Source: Rhodobacter xanthinilyticus (GTDB lineage: Bacteria > Pseudomonadota > Alphaproteobacteria > Rhodobacterales > Rhodobacteraceae). From it: a stretch of DNA of 64,000 nt. The stretch lies in contig NZ_CP017781.1 of the NCBI RefSeq assembly GCF_001856665.1, forward strand, positions 3,361,001 through 3,425,000, given 5' to 3'. The notes under the pieces are model-generated. The model searched no databases and was not told where the DNA came from. It saw nothing but the letters and a program-made list of their open reading frames with translations. Made by a program: the position numbers and the translations under genes. Shown here in pieces: positions 1 through 9,170 of the stretch (positions within the stretch are counted from its first letter, which is position 1; each line of letters begins with the position of its first letter).

Positions 1-619
1 GAACTACCGCGAGGCCTATGGCATGTATGCCTGCAACGGCATCCTGTTCAACCACGAGTCCCCGCGCCGCGGCGAGACCTTCGTGACCCGCAAGATCACC
101 CGCGGCCTGTCGAACATCGCCCAGGGGCTGGAAAAGTGCCTCTACATGGGCAACATCGACTCGCTGCGCGACTGGGGCCACGCCAAGGACTATGTGCGCA
201 TGCAGTGGATGATGCTGCAGCAGGACGTGGCCGACGATTTCGTCATCGCCACCGGCGTGCAATATTCGGTGCGTGAATTCATCAGCTGGACGGCCGCGGA
301 ACTGGGCATCACGCTGGAATTCACCGGCACCGGCGTGGACGAGATCGCTACGGTCACCGCCGTCACCGGCGACAAGGCCCCGGCGGTCAAGGTCGGGGAT
401 GTGCTGATGCGCATCGACCCGCGCTATTTCCGCCCCGCCGAGGTGGAAACCCTGCTGGGCGATCCGACCAAGGCCAAGGAAAAGCTGGGCTGGGTGCCGG
501 AAATCACCGCGCAGGAAATGTGCGCCGAAATGGTGGCCTGTGACCTGAAGGATGCGCAGCGCCATGCCGTGCTGAAAAAGCATGGCTTCGACCTGCCCGT
601 CTCGCTGGAAAACGGCTGA
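1..619 (+). CDS. gmd: GDP-mannose 4,6-dehydratase, C-terminal part
   Basis: Partial gene: the frame is already open at base 2 and ends at the stop before 620, leaving about 205 residues of a roughly 370-residue enzyme. It converts GDP-D-mannose to GDP-4-keto-6-deoxy-D-mannose in the cytoplasm, the first step of GDP-L-fucose synthesis. The fragment starts with NYREAYG and has family landmarks [34 protein letters not shown] and the substrate-side [16 protein letters not shown], followed by a C-terminal helix region. The next gene, fcl, starts 12 bases later, so the two form an operon for sugar-nucleotide supply. The N-terminal Rossmann motif lies outside the window. Confidence 0.95.
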   Translation, partial: NYREAYGMYACNGILFNHESPRRGETFVTRKITRGLSNIAQGLEKCLYMGNIDSLRDWGHAKDYVRMQWMMLQQDVADDFVIATGVQYSVREFISWTAAELGITLEFTGTGVDEIATVTAVTGDKAPAVKVGDVLMRIDPRYFRPAEVETLLGDPTKAKEKLGWVPEITAQEMCAEMVACDLKDAQRHAVLKKHGFDLPVSLENG

Positions 620-631
620 AGGAGAGCGGCA

Positions 632-1627
632 ATGCGCAAGATCTATGTTGCCGGTCATCGTGGCATGGTGGGCGGTGCGATCCTGCGCCGCCTGCAGGCC
701 CGCAAGGATGCGGGCGAAGCCCTGACCCTGATCACCCGCACCCATGCCGAGCTGGATCTGACCAGCCAGGCGGCGGTGCGGGATTTCATGCAGGCCGAAA
801 AGCCCGATGTGGTCATTCTGGCCGCCGCCAAGGTGGGGGGCATCCACGCCAACAACACCTATCCGGCCGACTTCATCTATGAAAACCTGATGATCGAATG
901 CAACGTGATCCATCAGGCCTTCGCCGCCGGGGTCACGCGGCTTCTGCAGCTCGGGTCAAGCTGCATCTATCCCAAGGCCGTGCCGCAGCCGATGCGCGAG
1001 GATGCGCTGCTGACCGGCACGCTGGAAGCCACCAACGAGCCCTATGCCGTGGCCAAGATCGCCGGCATCAAGCTGTGCGAAAGCTACAACCGCCAGCATG
1101 GCACCGATTACCGGTCTGTCATGCCGACCAACCTTTACGGGCCGGGCGACAATTTCCACCCCACCAACAGCCATGTGCTGCCCGCGCTGATCCGCCGCTT
1201 CCACGAGGCGGCGCAATCGGGTGCCGAGGTGGTGACGATCTGGGGCAGCGGCACGCCGATGCGCGAATTCCTGCATGTCGATGACATGGCCGAGGCCTCG
1301 CTCTTCGTGCTCGACCTGCCGAAGGATGTCTACGAGGCCAATACCGAACCGATGCTGAGCCATATCAACGTCGGCACCGGCACCGATCTGTCGATCCTCG
1401 ACATCGCGCGGATGGTGGCCGAGGTGACCGGCTTCAAGGGCCGCATCGAAACCGATCCGACCAAGCCCGACGGCACCATGCGCAAGCTGATGGATGTCTC
1501 GCGTCTGGCCAACATGGGCTGGCGCGCGAAGATCGGCCTGAAAGAGGGGCTGGCCGGCACCTATGACTGGTTCAAGGCCGAGCAGGGCGACATCCGCGGC
1601 CAAGCCGCAGCGATTCGGCCGGTCTAA
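632..1627 (+). CDS. fcl: GDP-L-fucose synthase
   Basis: A 331-residue extended short-chain dehydrogenase that epimerises and reduces GDP-4-keto-6-deoxymannose to GDP-L-fucose with NADPH. The N-terminal nucleotide loop [10 protein letters not shown] is visible at residues 7-16. The active site has the SSCIYP segment and the YxxxK pair at Tyr138/Lys142 (YAVAK). Family features [22 protein letters not shown] and [13 protein letters not shown] follow. The start has an AGGAGAG-type ribosome site just upstream (ggagagcggcaATG). Length is normal for the family, and the preceding gene gmd supplies the substrate. The product probably feeds capsule, O-antigen or exopolysaccharide assembly outside the window. 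Confidence 0.96.
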   Translation: MRKIYVAGHRGMVGGAILRRLQARKDAGEALTLITRTHAELDLTSQAAVRDFMQAEKPDVVILAAAKVGGIHANNTYPADFIYENLMIECNVIHQAFAAGVTRLLQLGSSCIYPKAVPQPMREDALLTGTLEATNEPYAVAKIAGIKLCESYNRQHGTDYRSVMPTNLYGPGDNFHPTNSHVLPALIRRFHEAAQSGAEVVTIWGSGTPMREFLHVDDMAEASLFVLDLPKDVYEANTEPMLSHINVGTGTDLSILDIARMVAEVTGFKGRIETDPTKPDGTMRKLMDVSRLANMGWRAKIGLKEGLAGTYDWFKAEQGDIRGQAAAIRPV

Positions 1628-1775
1628 CGCCGGTTCCGGCCATTTCTGCACTGCCGCAGCCATCCAAAAGATAGCAGGTAGTTAAACTTATGACACCGGC
1701 GCCAATAGATTGGGCGCTTTACACTTACGCAGCTGCAGCATAAATTGTCGGTGAAATAACTTTACCTAGTAAAGC

Positions 1776-1790
1776 GCGGGCAATGCCCGC
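1776..1790 (+). promoter_or_regulatory. small perfect hairpin in the leader of the response-regulator gene
   Basis: GCGGGC-AAT-GCCCGC is a six-base-pair stem with a three-base loop. It overlaps an in-frame ATG at 1783 that could otherwise be taken as the start. Its position makes the later ATG at 1837 the more credible start. No U-run follows, so it is not a clear terminator. Confidence 0.3.
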
Positions 1791-1836
1791 CGCAGTGGCG
1801 ACGTCAAAGCAGGCATCCTGTTCCAAGAAAGACCAA

Positions 1837-2538
1837 ATGACTTCGCAGGCCATAGACTTCACCCTGTCGCAGCAGACATCTGGCCTGAGTGTTTCTGGCA
1901 CCATCAAGCGGCTCAGGGTCCTTGTTGCCGATGACCACAATCTTGTGCGTGACGCGCTGGCAGAGGTGATCCAGACGACGCAGCAATTCGAGGTGGCAGT
2001 GGCAAATTCGCTGGGTGCGACCCATGAGGCTATCAGCAAGTCCGGCCCATTTGACATCGTGCTGCTGGATCTGAACATGCCCGACATGAAGGGCGTGCCG
2101 TCAGTCGAAATGACGGTAAGAATGCCCGGCGCCGGTGCGGTGGTGCTTTTTTCGGGCAATGCGCCGCGCGATGTGGTGCTGCAGGCGCTGGCCAAGGGTG
2201 CGCGGGGGTTCATCCCCAAGAACATGCGCCTTGCCGCGCTGCCGAACGCGCTGAATCTGGTGGCCTCGGGCGAGGTGTATCTGCCTGCCTCGATGCTGGG
2301 CACACCGCCTGATGCAGGGCAACCGGGTGTGATCGAGGGCTGCGTCGCGCAACTGTCAGACCGCGAGACCGAGGTGCTGCGGCTGGTGGTTGCGGGTCTG
2401 CCCAACAAGGAAATTGCTCGGCGCACAGATTCCAGCGAAGTGCGGGTCAAGATGCACATGCGGATGATCTGCAAGAAGCTGGCGGTGGCCAACCGCACCA
2501 GCGCCGCGATGAAGGCCCGCGAACTGGGCCTGTGTTAA
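1837..2538 (+). CDS. LuxR/NarL-type response regulator
   Basis: About 233 residues counted from the ATG at 1837; an upstream in-frame ATG at 1783 would add 18 residues but falls in a hairpin. Residues about 28-145 form a receiver domain with the acidic pair in VADDH, the phosphoacceptor Asp78 in LLDLNMPDM and the conserved lysine in GFIPKN. A C-terminal GerE/LuxR helix-turn-helix follows (LSDRETEVLRLVVAGLPNKE). It is a cytoplasmic transcription regulator activated by phosphorylation. It converges with the hybrid kinase gene on the other strand, which is the obvious partner because that kinase ends in an HPt domain able to pass phosphate to a separate regulator. The targets are unknown. Confidence 0.9.
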   Translation: MTSQAIDFTLSQQTSGLSVSGTIKRLRVLVADDHNLVRDALAEVIQTTQQFEVAVANSLGATHEAISKSGPFDIVLLDLNMPDMKGVPSVEMTVRMPGAGAVVLFSGNAPRDVVLQALAKGARGFIPKNMRLAALPNALNLVASGEVYLPASMLGTPPDAGQPGVIEGCVAQLSDRETEVLRLVVAGLPNKEIARRTDSSEVRVKMHMRMICKKLAVANRTSAAMKARELGLC

Positions 2539-2542
2539 ATCG

Positions 2543-2562
2543 CCGGGCGGCGGCCCGCCCGG
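2543..2562. terminator. GC-rich hairpin between convergent genes
   Basis: CCGGGCGG-CGGC-CCGCCCGG is an eight-base-pair perfect stem filling the 24-base gap between the regulator stop and the kinase stop. It could serve both strands. There is no T-run on either side, so termination strength is uncertain. Confidence 0.45.
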
Positions 2563-5097
2563 TCAGTCGGTGCCCGGCGGCGCGTCGCTGTTCGTCAGAT
2601 CGCATTTGGTATGTTGCCAGTACCACGGCAGGGCCGCGATTTCGGTCCGGGCGGCTGCAGGATTGCCGGTCTTGAAATGAGTTTCGATCAGGGCAAGCCG
2701 CGTGGCCAGCCGGTCTGCCCCGAACAGCCTTGCCGATCCGGTAAGGCGATGGACAAGCGCACAGGTCTGGTCGTTGGTATCGGGTTCGTCGGCCAGCTCT
2801 GCGATCCGGGCCAGCAGGTCTTCGGCTTCGGCGATAAAGGCCGGGCGTCGGCGGGCGATGATGGCATCGGCCAGGCTCTGGCCCGCATCGTCGTCCACCG
2901 CAACAGCGGCAGGGCAGACGCGGTGCAAGATATCGTTCAACTTGGTCATCGAGATCGGCTTGATCAGCACATCGGCCATGCCCGCGGCGCGAAAGCGCTG
3001 CTGTTCGTCTGGCATGGCATGGGCGGTCAGCGCGATGATCGGCGTTGCAACGTTCGGGCCGGGCTGGTCGCGCAGCGCCGCGGTCGCCTGCAACCCGTCC
3101 ATATTGGGCATCGAAATATCCATCAGGATCAGGTCATAGCGCCGCTGCGCCGCAGCAATCAGACCCTGCGCGCCGTCTTCGGCCTCGGTCACACGATGGC
3201 CCAGACGGGTTAGCATTTCGCCCAGCACAAGGCGATTGTTGGCATTGTCTTCGATCATCAGCACATCCAGCGTGCTTGTCTGGCTGGCCTGCGACGGGCG
3301 CCCCGGTCTGGGCGGCTGATCCTGCACCGGGTCCAGCAGCGGCAGGGCAAGGCTGAACCGGAAGGTTGACCCCTGCCCCGGCTGGCTTTCGGCGGTCAAA
3401 GTGCCGCCAAGCTGCGCCACCACGCGCCGCGCTATGCCAAGGCCCAGCCCGGTTCCGCCCTGCGGCCGGACATAGCTAGTGTCCAGCGTCACGAAATCAT
3501 CGAAGATGCGCCGCAGATCCTGCGGCGCGATGCCGATGCCGGTATCTTGCACGCTGAATTCGGTTGGCCCATCGGGGCCCAGATGGCGGATATTGAGCGT
3601 GATGGTGCCGTTTCGGGTGAACTTCACCGCATTGCCGACAAGATTAAGCAAGACCTGTTTCAGCAGCCGCGTATCCGAAAACACGGTGCAGCGCGCCGCG
3701 TCGGGCAGACAAAGCACCATACACGACCCCTGCTGCGCCGCAGTGGCGACCTGATTGTCGATCACGTCATGGGCCAGTGCGGCAAGGTTGACCGGCTCGG
3801 AAACGGTGGGCACCTGCCGGTTGTCATGGCGCGAAACCTCCAGCACGTCGTTCACATGCTGCAACAGCACATTGCCCGCGCTTTCCAGAATATGCACATA
3901 GTCGCGCTGCTTGCGCGTCAGCCGGGTCAGCGCCAGCAATTCGGTGGTGCCCAGCAGCCCGTTCAGCGGTGTGCGGATTTCGTGGCTCATCACCGCCAGC
4001 AGCTCTGCCTTGGCGCGTTCGCCGGCAAGCGCCCTGTCGCGGGCCCTGAGCAGGTTTTCCTCGGCCGCAACTTCGGCCGTCAGGTCGCGTAGAAACGCCA
4101 CCAGCAGCCGCGGCCCCGGCCGGTTTGCTGCCGTAATCGACAGTTCAACCGGAAAGATCGTGCCCTTCCGGCTCAGCGCCAAAAGCCGCTGTCGGCGGGT
4201 TTCCTCGCCGGGATCGTGACTGGCAACCTCGTCAATGATGCGGCACAGGGCAGACCGCTGGTCTTCGGGCAGTAGCAGGTCCGGCGCGTTGGCGCCAATC
4301 GCCCGCTCGGCCGATAGGCCGAACATCTGTTCGGCCCGCGTATTGAAGCTGGTGATGCGGTGGCGACCATCCATGGTGACCACCGCATCCTGCGCGGTGG
4401 CCACGATGGCGGCCATATGGGCCGCAGAGGCCTCGATCTCGATCCGGCGGGTGCGGTTCACCGCATCCATGCGCAACAGCACGGCAACCATTGCCAGCAA
4501 GGTCATCATCGAAACAACGGTCAGGGCCGCCACCAGCGTCAGCGTCTGTTCAACCTGTTCGCGGGCCGTGGCGGTGGTTTGGGCTAAGGTTGACAGCCCG
4601 GACAGCGCCATGGCCCGCACACTGGGGCGCAAAGCAAGGACCTGCTGTTGCAGATCGGGCAAGGCGGCAGCCAAGGCGGCATCGTCGTCGTCAATGTCGC
4701 GCACGGCGGCGAAGAGAAACAGCTTTATCTTCTGAAAGTTATCCAAAAAACTTTCGTTGATCGAAAGTTCAGTGTGCAGGTCGCTGGTGCTGATCGTCAA
4801 GATTCTGCTGTAAAAGATGTCAAACCTGCGCCGCACCTCGGCATAGGCGGCGTGCTGGCCCGGAATGTCGTAATGCGCCTCGTGGATGGCGACATCCAGC
4901 GCCAGAAGTTCGACCTCGGCCTGGCTCAGCGTCCAGTGGCCGGAATCGCGGTTTGCCGTTGCGCCATCGGCAATACGCTGGGCAACGTTCAGCGTCAGCA
5001 ACGCAATGCCGCTGATGCAGACCAAAAGCCCGCTGAAGATCGCCGCGCGCACCATACGGGCCAGCGCCCGGTGATTTGTTCGGGCTGTGTGGCCCAT
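2563..5097 (-). CDS. hybrid sensor histidine kinase (TMs-PAS-HisKA-HATPase-REC-HPt)
   Basis: An 844-residue inner-membrane phosphorelay kinase. TM1 is near residues 15-40 and TM2 near 190-212, enclosing a helical periplasmic sensor region. A PAS domain follows at about 230-345. The HisKA box MSHEIRTPLNG carries His372. The ATPase domain has DTGIGI and GGTGLGLGIA boxes. A receiver domain follows with Asp660 in LILMDISMPNMDG, and an HPt domain with His783 in LVHRLTG, so it can run a four-step relay. The start lies 14 bases downstream of the molybdopterin-oxidoreductase-like gene, suggesting an operon in which that exported protein is a sensory partner. It converges on the LuxR-type regulator. 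It resembles TorS/BarA-type kinases; the signal is unknown. Confidence 0.93.
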   Translation of the reverse strand: MGHTARTNHRALARMVRAAIFSGLLVCISGIALLTLNVAQRIADGATANRDSGHWTLSQAEVELLALDVAIHEAHYDIPGQHAAYAEVRRRFDIFYSRILTISTSDLHTELSINESFLDNFQKIKLFLFAAVRDIDDDDAALAAALPDLQQQVLALRPSVRAMALSGLSTLAQTTATAREQVEQTLTLVAALTVVSMMTLLAMVAVLLRMDAVNRTRRIEIEASAAHMAAIVATAQDAVVTMDGRHRITSFNTRAEQMFGLSAERAIGANAPDLLLPEDQRSALCRIIDEVASHDPGEETRRQRLLALSRKGTIFPVELSITAANRPGPRLLVAFLRDLTAEVAAEENLLRARDRALAGERAKAELLAVMSHEIRTPLNGLLGTTELLALTRLTRKQRDYVHILESAGNVLLQHVNDVLEVSRHDNRQVPTVSEPVNLAALAHDVIDNQVATAAQQGSCMVLCLPDAARCTVFSDTRLLKQVLLNLVGNAVKFTRNGTITLNIRHLGPDGPTEFSVQDTGIGIAPQDLRRIFDDFVTLDTSYVRPQGGTGLGLGIARRVVAQLGGTLTAESQPGQGSTFRFSLALPLLDPVQDQPPRPGRPSQASQTSTLDVLMIEDNANNRLVLGEMLTRLGHRVTEAEDGAQGLIAAAQRRYDLILMDISMPNMDGLQATAALRDQPGPNVATPIIALTAHAMPDEQQRFRAAGMADVLIKPISMTKLNDILHRVCPAAVAVDDDAGQSLADAIIARRRPAFIAEAEDLLARIAELADEPDTNDQTCALVHRLTGSARLFGADRLATRLALIETHFKTGNPAAARTEIAALPWYWQHTKCDLTNSDAPPGTD

Positions 5098-5111
5098 AGG
5101 AAAGACTGCGC

Positions 5112-5627
5112 TCAGGGCCGCACCTCAAGCCGGTTCATCTGCCAGATCGACCGGGTATAGGTCACCTCAGACCGGTAATCGGGGTTCTGGTCAAACGGGT
5201 AGATCACCCAGAGCGGGCCACGGCTGCGCACCGGCATGGGTAGCCCGTCGATGGCATAAGCAATGATCGCGCCATCAGGCACCGCTTCCGAGACCGGAAT
5301 TTCGACCGAGTAATCGTTCAGTGCTTGGGCAACCAGAACGCCGTCTGACAGGCCCAGAAAATCAGTCAGCGCCGCCAGCCGAACGCCCGTGAATTCGTGG
5401 GGGCCATCGGTCCAGGGGGTTGTCGTGGTCAGGCGGGTGGCGTCGATCGCCGCGAGCCGCCCGCTGTCAAGAAGCAAGATGCCATCCGCAAAGCGGCTAT
5501 CATCCAGCCCGGTGATGGTAAGCATCGGCTCTGTCGCCAAGGCAGGCAGAGGGGTTTCGGCAAGAGCGTCGTTTGCGAATGACGCAATAAACGCAAGCCC
5601 AGTAATGACCACTTTCAGCAATTTCTG
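5112..5627 (-). pseudogene. exported molybdopterin-oxidoreductase-like protein, 5' end removed by an IS
   Basis: The remaining frame encodes a hydrophobic signal-peptide core (KVVITGLAFIASFANDALA) followed by a domain of about 140 residues resembling the oxidoreductase molybdopterin-binding fold (TITGLDDSR, DGPHEFTGVRLAALTDFLG, WVIYPFDQNP). The native start is gone: the frame enters from the IS end without a nearby ATG. Removing bases 5628-7099 joins it to an ATG at 7126 and restores MFRLISSGGQKLLKVVITG, a normal signal peptide. The gene sits directly upstream of the hybrid kinase. It is probably inactive unless translated from an internal GTG or from a start inside the IS. Confidence 0.75.
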
Positions 5628-5701
5628 TACCGGGGCACGGTTATGAGACAGCGCGTTGCGCTGGTCATGCCGCCATTTTGAACCCTTTGGCGGCGTCGGT
5701 T

Positions 5702-6619
5702 TCAAGGGCCTTCTGTTCGGCCCTGATCTGATCGGGCGTTTTGTAGCCGTGCCGTTCCCGCATCGGGCGTTTTGTAGCCGTGCCGTTCCCGCAGCCATGA
5801 TGCGTTGTATCGCGCGGCGAAGGCGGCCAAAGCATGCCTGAGCTCTTCGACGGTCACAAAATGGCGGACCCAGAGCAGTTGCTCCTTGAGGGTGCGTATG
5901 GCCCGTTCGGCCACCCCATTGCCCTCGGGCTGGCGCACGAAAGCTGGTGAACTGGTGATCCCGAAGCATTTGATCTCGCTCTGGAAGTCTTCTGACATGT
6001 AGTTCGATCCGTGGTCGTGCCGCAGGATCAGGCCGAGGGCCGTATCCGGCCCGATACAGCCGAAGTGCCGGGTGACGCCCTGACGGATCGGTTCCAGCGC
6101 CTCCCACCGGCTGGCACTTGAAGACGCATGGGTGCCGACGAACTCGCCCGAGCAATGATCCACCGCGATGAACACGTAGGCCCGTCCCTCCCCGATGGTG
6201 ACCGTCTGGGTCATGTCCGTGCCCCAGACCTGATCGACCCGCTCAGTGACGATCGTCCCGTCATGGGGATGCGCATCCCGCTGGACGGGTCGCTGAGGTG
6301 CCAGAAGGTCGTTCTCCTTCATGACCCGCCGCACCCGACGGGGGGCGGTACAGACGCCCAGATGCCGAAGCCGCGCCCATATCTTCCGGTAGCCTTCCCC
6401 GGAAAACGGCGAGGCTTCGATGATGGCCTCGATATGCTCCAGAAGCGCGCTGTCGCTGCAGGCCCCCTCCGGACCACGACGACGTGGCGGCCGCGCCTCA
6501 TTGGCGGCATTGCCCGTAACACGATGCCGGTACACCGTCGCCCGGGGGACCCCCCAGATGTTGCAGACACGCGTCGTCCCGTAGCGCCGGTGCGTGGAGA
6601 TCGAGTGCGCCTGGCTCAT
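5702..6619 (-). CDS. IS3-like transposase OrfB (DDE), C-terminus frameshifted
   Basis: A 305-residue integrase-fold transposase. It has a helical N-terminal region with HTH_21-like ASPFSGEGYRKIWARL and the three catalytic acids in VWGTDMTQ, HDHGSNYMS and NGVAERAIRTLKE. Its ATG overlaps the OrfA stop by four bases (ATGA). The last 20 or so residues are abnormal: a 31-base tandem duplication at 5731-5792 shifts the frame after HGYKTPD. Without the second copy the protein would end DQIRAEQKAL...FKMAA. The catalytic core is intact, so activity may remain. Confidence 0.88.
   Translation of the reverse strand: MSQAHSISTHRRYGTTRVCNIWGVPRATVYRHRVTGNAANEARPPRRRGPEGACSDSALLEHIEAIIEASPFSGEGYRKIWARLRHLGVCTAPRRVRRVMKENDLLAPQRPVQRDAHPHDGTIVTERVDQVWGTDMTQTVTIGEGRAYVFIAVDHCSGEFVGTHASSSASRWEALEPIRQGVTRHFGCIGPDTALGLILRHDHGSNYMSEDFQSEIKCFGITSSPAFVRQPEGNGVAERAIRTLKEQLLWVRHFVTVEELRHALAAFAARYNASWLRERHGYKTPDAGTARLQNARSDQGRTEGP
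5731..5792. repeat. 31-bp perfect tandem duplication inside transposase gene
   Basis: Bases 5731-5761 and 5762-5792 are identical (each begins atcgggcgttttgtagccg). Because 31 is not a multiple of three, the duplication changes the reading frame of the transposase C-terminus. It looks like a recent slippage or repair event. Confidence 0.95.
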
Positions 6620-7017
6620 GTCCTCGACCTCCGCCGGGCCAAAGGGCGGCCGCCCTCCAGCTTGTCGATCTTCGCGTACAGCAACTCGTTGGCCATGGTG
6701 ATCTCGCCCACCTTGGCCTGCAGCCGCGCAATCTCGTCGTCACGCTCATCGCGCTCGCGTTCCTTCAGCGCACTCTCGGCCGCCATGAGCACCCGGTCGC
6801 GCCATTCGGACAGCCGGTGAACCGGAACGTTCAGGTCCCGCGACACCGCCTCCAAGCTCTCACCCCGCATGAGCCGCTGAACCGCCACGAGTTTGCGCTT
6901 CGCCGAAAGGCGCCTGGCAGGACCGGCCACGGCCCCGCCGTCGCCAGCGTGATGGGCGCGCGCCGACGGGGCCGTGGCCTCCGTCGCACCTGAGGTGTCG
7001 TCGATCTTCTTGTCCAT
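6616..7017 (-). CDS. IS3-like OrfA (DNA-binding, coiled coil)
   Basis: A 133-residue protein. Its middle carries a helix-turn-helix (RLSAKRKLVAVQRLMRGESL and NVPVHRLSEWRD), followed by a charged leucine-zipper-like helix (DDEIARLQAKVGEITMANEL). It binds the IS ends and supports OrfB. It is 133 residues rather than the usual 90-100 because of a low-complexity N-terminal extension. Translation is coupled to OrfB through a four-base overlap. Confidence 0.82.
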   Translation of the reverse strand: MDKKIDDTSGATEATAPSARAHHAGDGGAVAGPARRLSAKRKLVAVQRLMRGESLEAVSRDLNVPVHRLSEWRDRVLMAAESALKERERDERDDEIARLQAKVGEITMANELLYAKIDKLEGGRPLARRRSRT

Positions 7018-7080
7018 GCTCTACTCCCCTTTCCTGAGAGAAATAGCGCTCCGAACTGTCTCAAGAAACCGTGCACCAGC

Positions 7081-7099
7081 CCACTTTCAGCAATTTCTG
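7081..7099. repeat. right copy of the 19-bp flanking direct repeat
   Basis: Identical to 5609-5627 (ccactttcagcaatttctg). The two copies flank the IS3-like element and are best read as a long target-site duplication, because deleting the IS with one copy restores an open reading frame. Confidence 0.85.
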
Positions 7100-7295
7100 A
7101 CCTCCGGAACTAATCAGGCGGAACATCGTGCGCGGCTATTGGATTGGCAATATCTCGTGCGATAGTCTTGCAGCTATCTTTGGAGAGTTCGGGCCGATCA
7201 GCCGCCGGTCGTTCGCTGCGTGGTAATCCCCCCCCCCGAAAGTAAGGGGCTGCATAAGTAGAATTTTCTCGGCAAGATGAACGAGGAGATTCCGA

Positions 7296-7559
7296 ATGAA
7301 GACAAGCAGATACACTGAGGCGCAGATCCTTGCGATCCTGCGTCAGGCCGAAGGCGGGATGCCGGTGGCCGAGCTGTGCCGCGAGCATGGCATGAGCAGC
7401 GCGTCGTTCTACAAGTGGCGGGCGAAGTATGGCGGTATGGACGCGTCGCTGATCAGCCAGATGAAGGCCATGGAGGACGAGAACCGGCGGCTGAAGCGGA
7501 TGTTTGCGGATCTCAGCATGCAGGCCGATCTGCTCAAGGAGGCTCTCGGAAAAAAATGA
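7296..7559 (+). CDS. IS3-family OrfA (IS407 group)
   Basis: An 87-residue helix-turn-helix protein of the HTH_Tnp_1 type ([39 protein letters not shown]) with a C-terminal leucine zipper ([18 protein letters not shown]). It ends in GGA AAA AAA TGA, where seven A residues at 7550-7556 form a classic slippery site for -1 frameshifting into OrfB. The product recognises the inverted repeats. Length and motifs are normal. Confidence 0.93.
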   Translation: MKTSRYTEAQILAILRQAEGGMPVAELCREHGMSSASFYKWRAKYGGMDASLISQMKAMEDENRRLKRMFADLSMQADLLKEALGKK

Positions 7560-8383
7560 CGCGGCCATCTCAACGCCGAGAGATGGCCGCGAAAGCGGTG
7601 GCGCGACACGGGGTCAGCATTGCGCTGGCCTGCCGGGCCTTCGGGGTCAGCGAGACCTGTTATCGCTACAGCCCGAAGCTGAAGGACGAGAACGAAGAGA
7701 TCGCCGACCTTCTGGTCGGGTTGACCGATGCCCGCAAAACCTGGGGCTTTGGCCTGTGTTTCTTGCATCTGCGCAACGTGAAGGGTCATCCCTGGAACCA
7801 CAAACGCGTCTACCGCATCTATTGCGCGCTGGAGCTGAACCTGCGGATCAAGCCCCGCAAGCGCCTCAAGCGGGAGAAGCCCGAGGCTCTGGCCGTGCCG
7901 GACGCGCCGAACATGACCTGGTCGATGGACTTCATGGCTGATCGCCTCGGAGACGGCCGCCAGTTCCGGCTGTTGAACGTGCTCGACGATTTCAATCGCG
8001 AGGGGCTGGGCATTGAGGTCGACTTTTCATTGCCCGCCGAGCGGGTCATCCGGAGCCTCGACAGGATCATCGAATGGCGCGGCAAGCCCGGCACCATCAG
8101 AGTCGACAACGGCCCCGAACACATCAGTGGCAAGCTGCTGATCTGGGCCGAGAAACGGGGCATCACGATCCAGCACATCCAACCCGGGCAGCCCCAGCAG
8201 AACGCCTACATCGAGCGCTACAACCGCACCGTCCGGCATGAATGGCTCGACCAATACATCATCGAAACCATCGAGGAGGCCCAAGACTTCGCCACGCAAT
8301 GGCTCTGGACTTATAACAACGACCGCCCGAACATGGGCATCGGCGGCATCACACCCGCCCAGAAACTGAAGATGGCCGCGTGA
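7556..8383 (+). CDS. IS3-family transposase OrfB (IS407 group)
   Basis: About 275 residues from the ATG at 7556, which overlaps the OrfA stop. In practice it is probably made as an OrfAB fusion by -1 slippage on the A7 tract. It has the HTH_21 segment ([16 protein letters not shown]), an rve integrase core with [22 protein letters not shown] and [17 protein letters not shown] supplying the three catalytic acids, and the C-terminal [19 protein letters not shown]. It appears intact. Confidence 0.93.
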   Translation: MTRPSQRREMAAKAVARHGVSIALACRAFGVSETCYRYSPKLKDENEEIADLLVGLTDARKTWGFGLCFLHLRNVKGHPWNHKRVYRIYCALELNLRIKPRKRLKREKPEALAVPDAPNMTWSMDFMADRLGDGRQFRLLNVLDDFNREGLGIEVDFSLPAERVIRSLDRIIEWRGKPGTIRVDNGPEHISGKLLIWAEKRGITIQHIQPGQPQQNAYIERYNRTVRHEWLDQYIIETIEEAQDFATQWLWTYNNDRPNMGIGGITPAQKLKMAA

Positions 8384-8423
8384 ATTCTACGGATGCACCC
8401 CGCTAAGAATGGGGGGATTACCA

Positions 8424-9005
8424 GACCCCCCTGCCCCAGTCGCAGGCCCTGAAATCCGCTGGCTGCGCCGAGATCCATGAAGAGCAGGCTCCGGGCGGAA
8501 ACCGTACCCGGCCTGTGCTGGCGCGCGTGCTGGAGCGGATCGGCAAGGGCGATACGCTGGTCGTCGTGCGCATCGACCGGCTGGCGCGGTCGCTGTCGCA
8601 TCTCCTCGAGGTGATCGAGCGACTGGAGGCGAAGGGCGCTTTCTTCCGTTCGCTCATGGACCCGATCGACACGTCCTCCCCTCAGGGCAAGTTCACCCTG
8701 CAGGTCTTGGGCGCCGCCGCAGAGTTCGAGCGCGCCCTGATCCGAGAACGCACCAAGGCCGGGCTGGCCAGCGCAAGAACCAAAGGCAGGGTTGGCGGCA
8801 ATCCGGGTCTGCGCGCCCGTGATCCGGCGGCGCTGCGAAAGGTGCGCCTGGCGCGGCAGGACGGCTACATGGAGCGCCTGAACGAGACGGCGCAGGATTG
8901 GGTTCCCCATGTCCGCCGCCTGCGCCCCGATATGCCCTGGGAGGACGTGCTCCGCATCGTCAACGGCCCCCTTCCCCGCGAGCGCCAATGGACGCAAAGC
9001 CGGCT
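8424..9005 (+). pseudogene. serine recombinase (Tn3-type resolvase) fragment
   Basis: The reading frame begins at the IS407-like right end (PLPQSQALKSAGCAEIHEE) and has the resolvase core VVVRIDRLARSLSHLLEVIE, PQGKFTLQVLGAAAEFERAL and IRERTKAGLASARTKG, then a helix-turn-helix region (MPWEDVLRIVNG). The catalytic YxRVS serine segment, about 15-20 residues, is missing upstream. The C-terminal end is replaced at 9006 by the IS21 end. It cannot be a working recombinase. It marks an older transposon or integrated element torn by both ISs. Confidence 0.85.
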
Positions 9006-9170
9006 TGTCAACGGCGGAGTAAAATTGGGCCACGGGGCGGCGCAAAATTGGGCCACTTTGGGTTTGCGCGAGACGCGGCTGATGGGCGGCGGCCAGTCAG
9101 CCGCGCTCTCCATATAGCTTGCGGGTGACTGGCCGCCTTGGACCGTCAGGTCCAAGTCTGATACTTTGGA

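Larger units (their letters stand above)
5628..7080 (-). mobile_element. IS3-like insertion sequence in the kinase partner gene
   Basis: A two-gene IS of about 1.45 kb. Its ends are imperfect inverted repeats: the left end reads GGGGCACGGTTATGAGACAG and the inverted right end GGTGCACGGTTTCTTGAGACAG. Identical 19-base copies flank it at 5609-5627 and 7081-7099. If TG...CA is counted as the element terminus, the target duplication shrinks to about 14 bases; either value is longer than the usual 3-5 of IS3 elements. The transposase genes are on the minus strand. Confidence 0.8.
7221..8423 (+). mobile_element. IS407-group IS3-family element
   Basis: An element of about 1.2 kb with matching ends. 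The left end begins TGGTAATCCCCCC with GCATAAGTAGAATT further in; the right end, inverted, begins TGGTAATCCCCCC with GCATCCGTAGAATT. It contains orfA and orfB with a frameshift site. The flanking bases (TGCG on the left, GACC on the right) do not match, so no target duplication is seen. On the right it abuts a resolvase gene lacking its N-terminus. Confidence 0.85.

Noticed and set aside
8515..9117. intact serine recombinase as the prophage integrase
   Set aside because: The catalytic serine region is missing and the C-terminus is IS21 sequence; it also lies outside the phage gene block.
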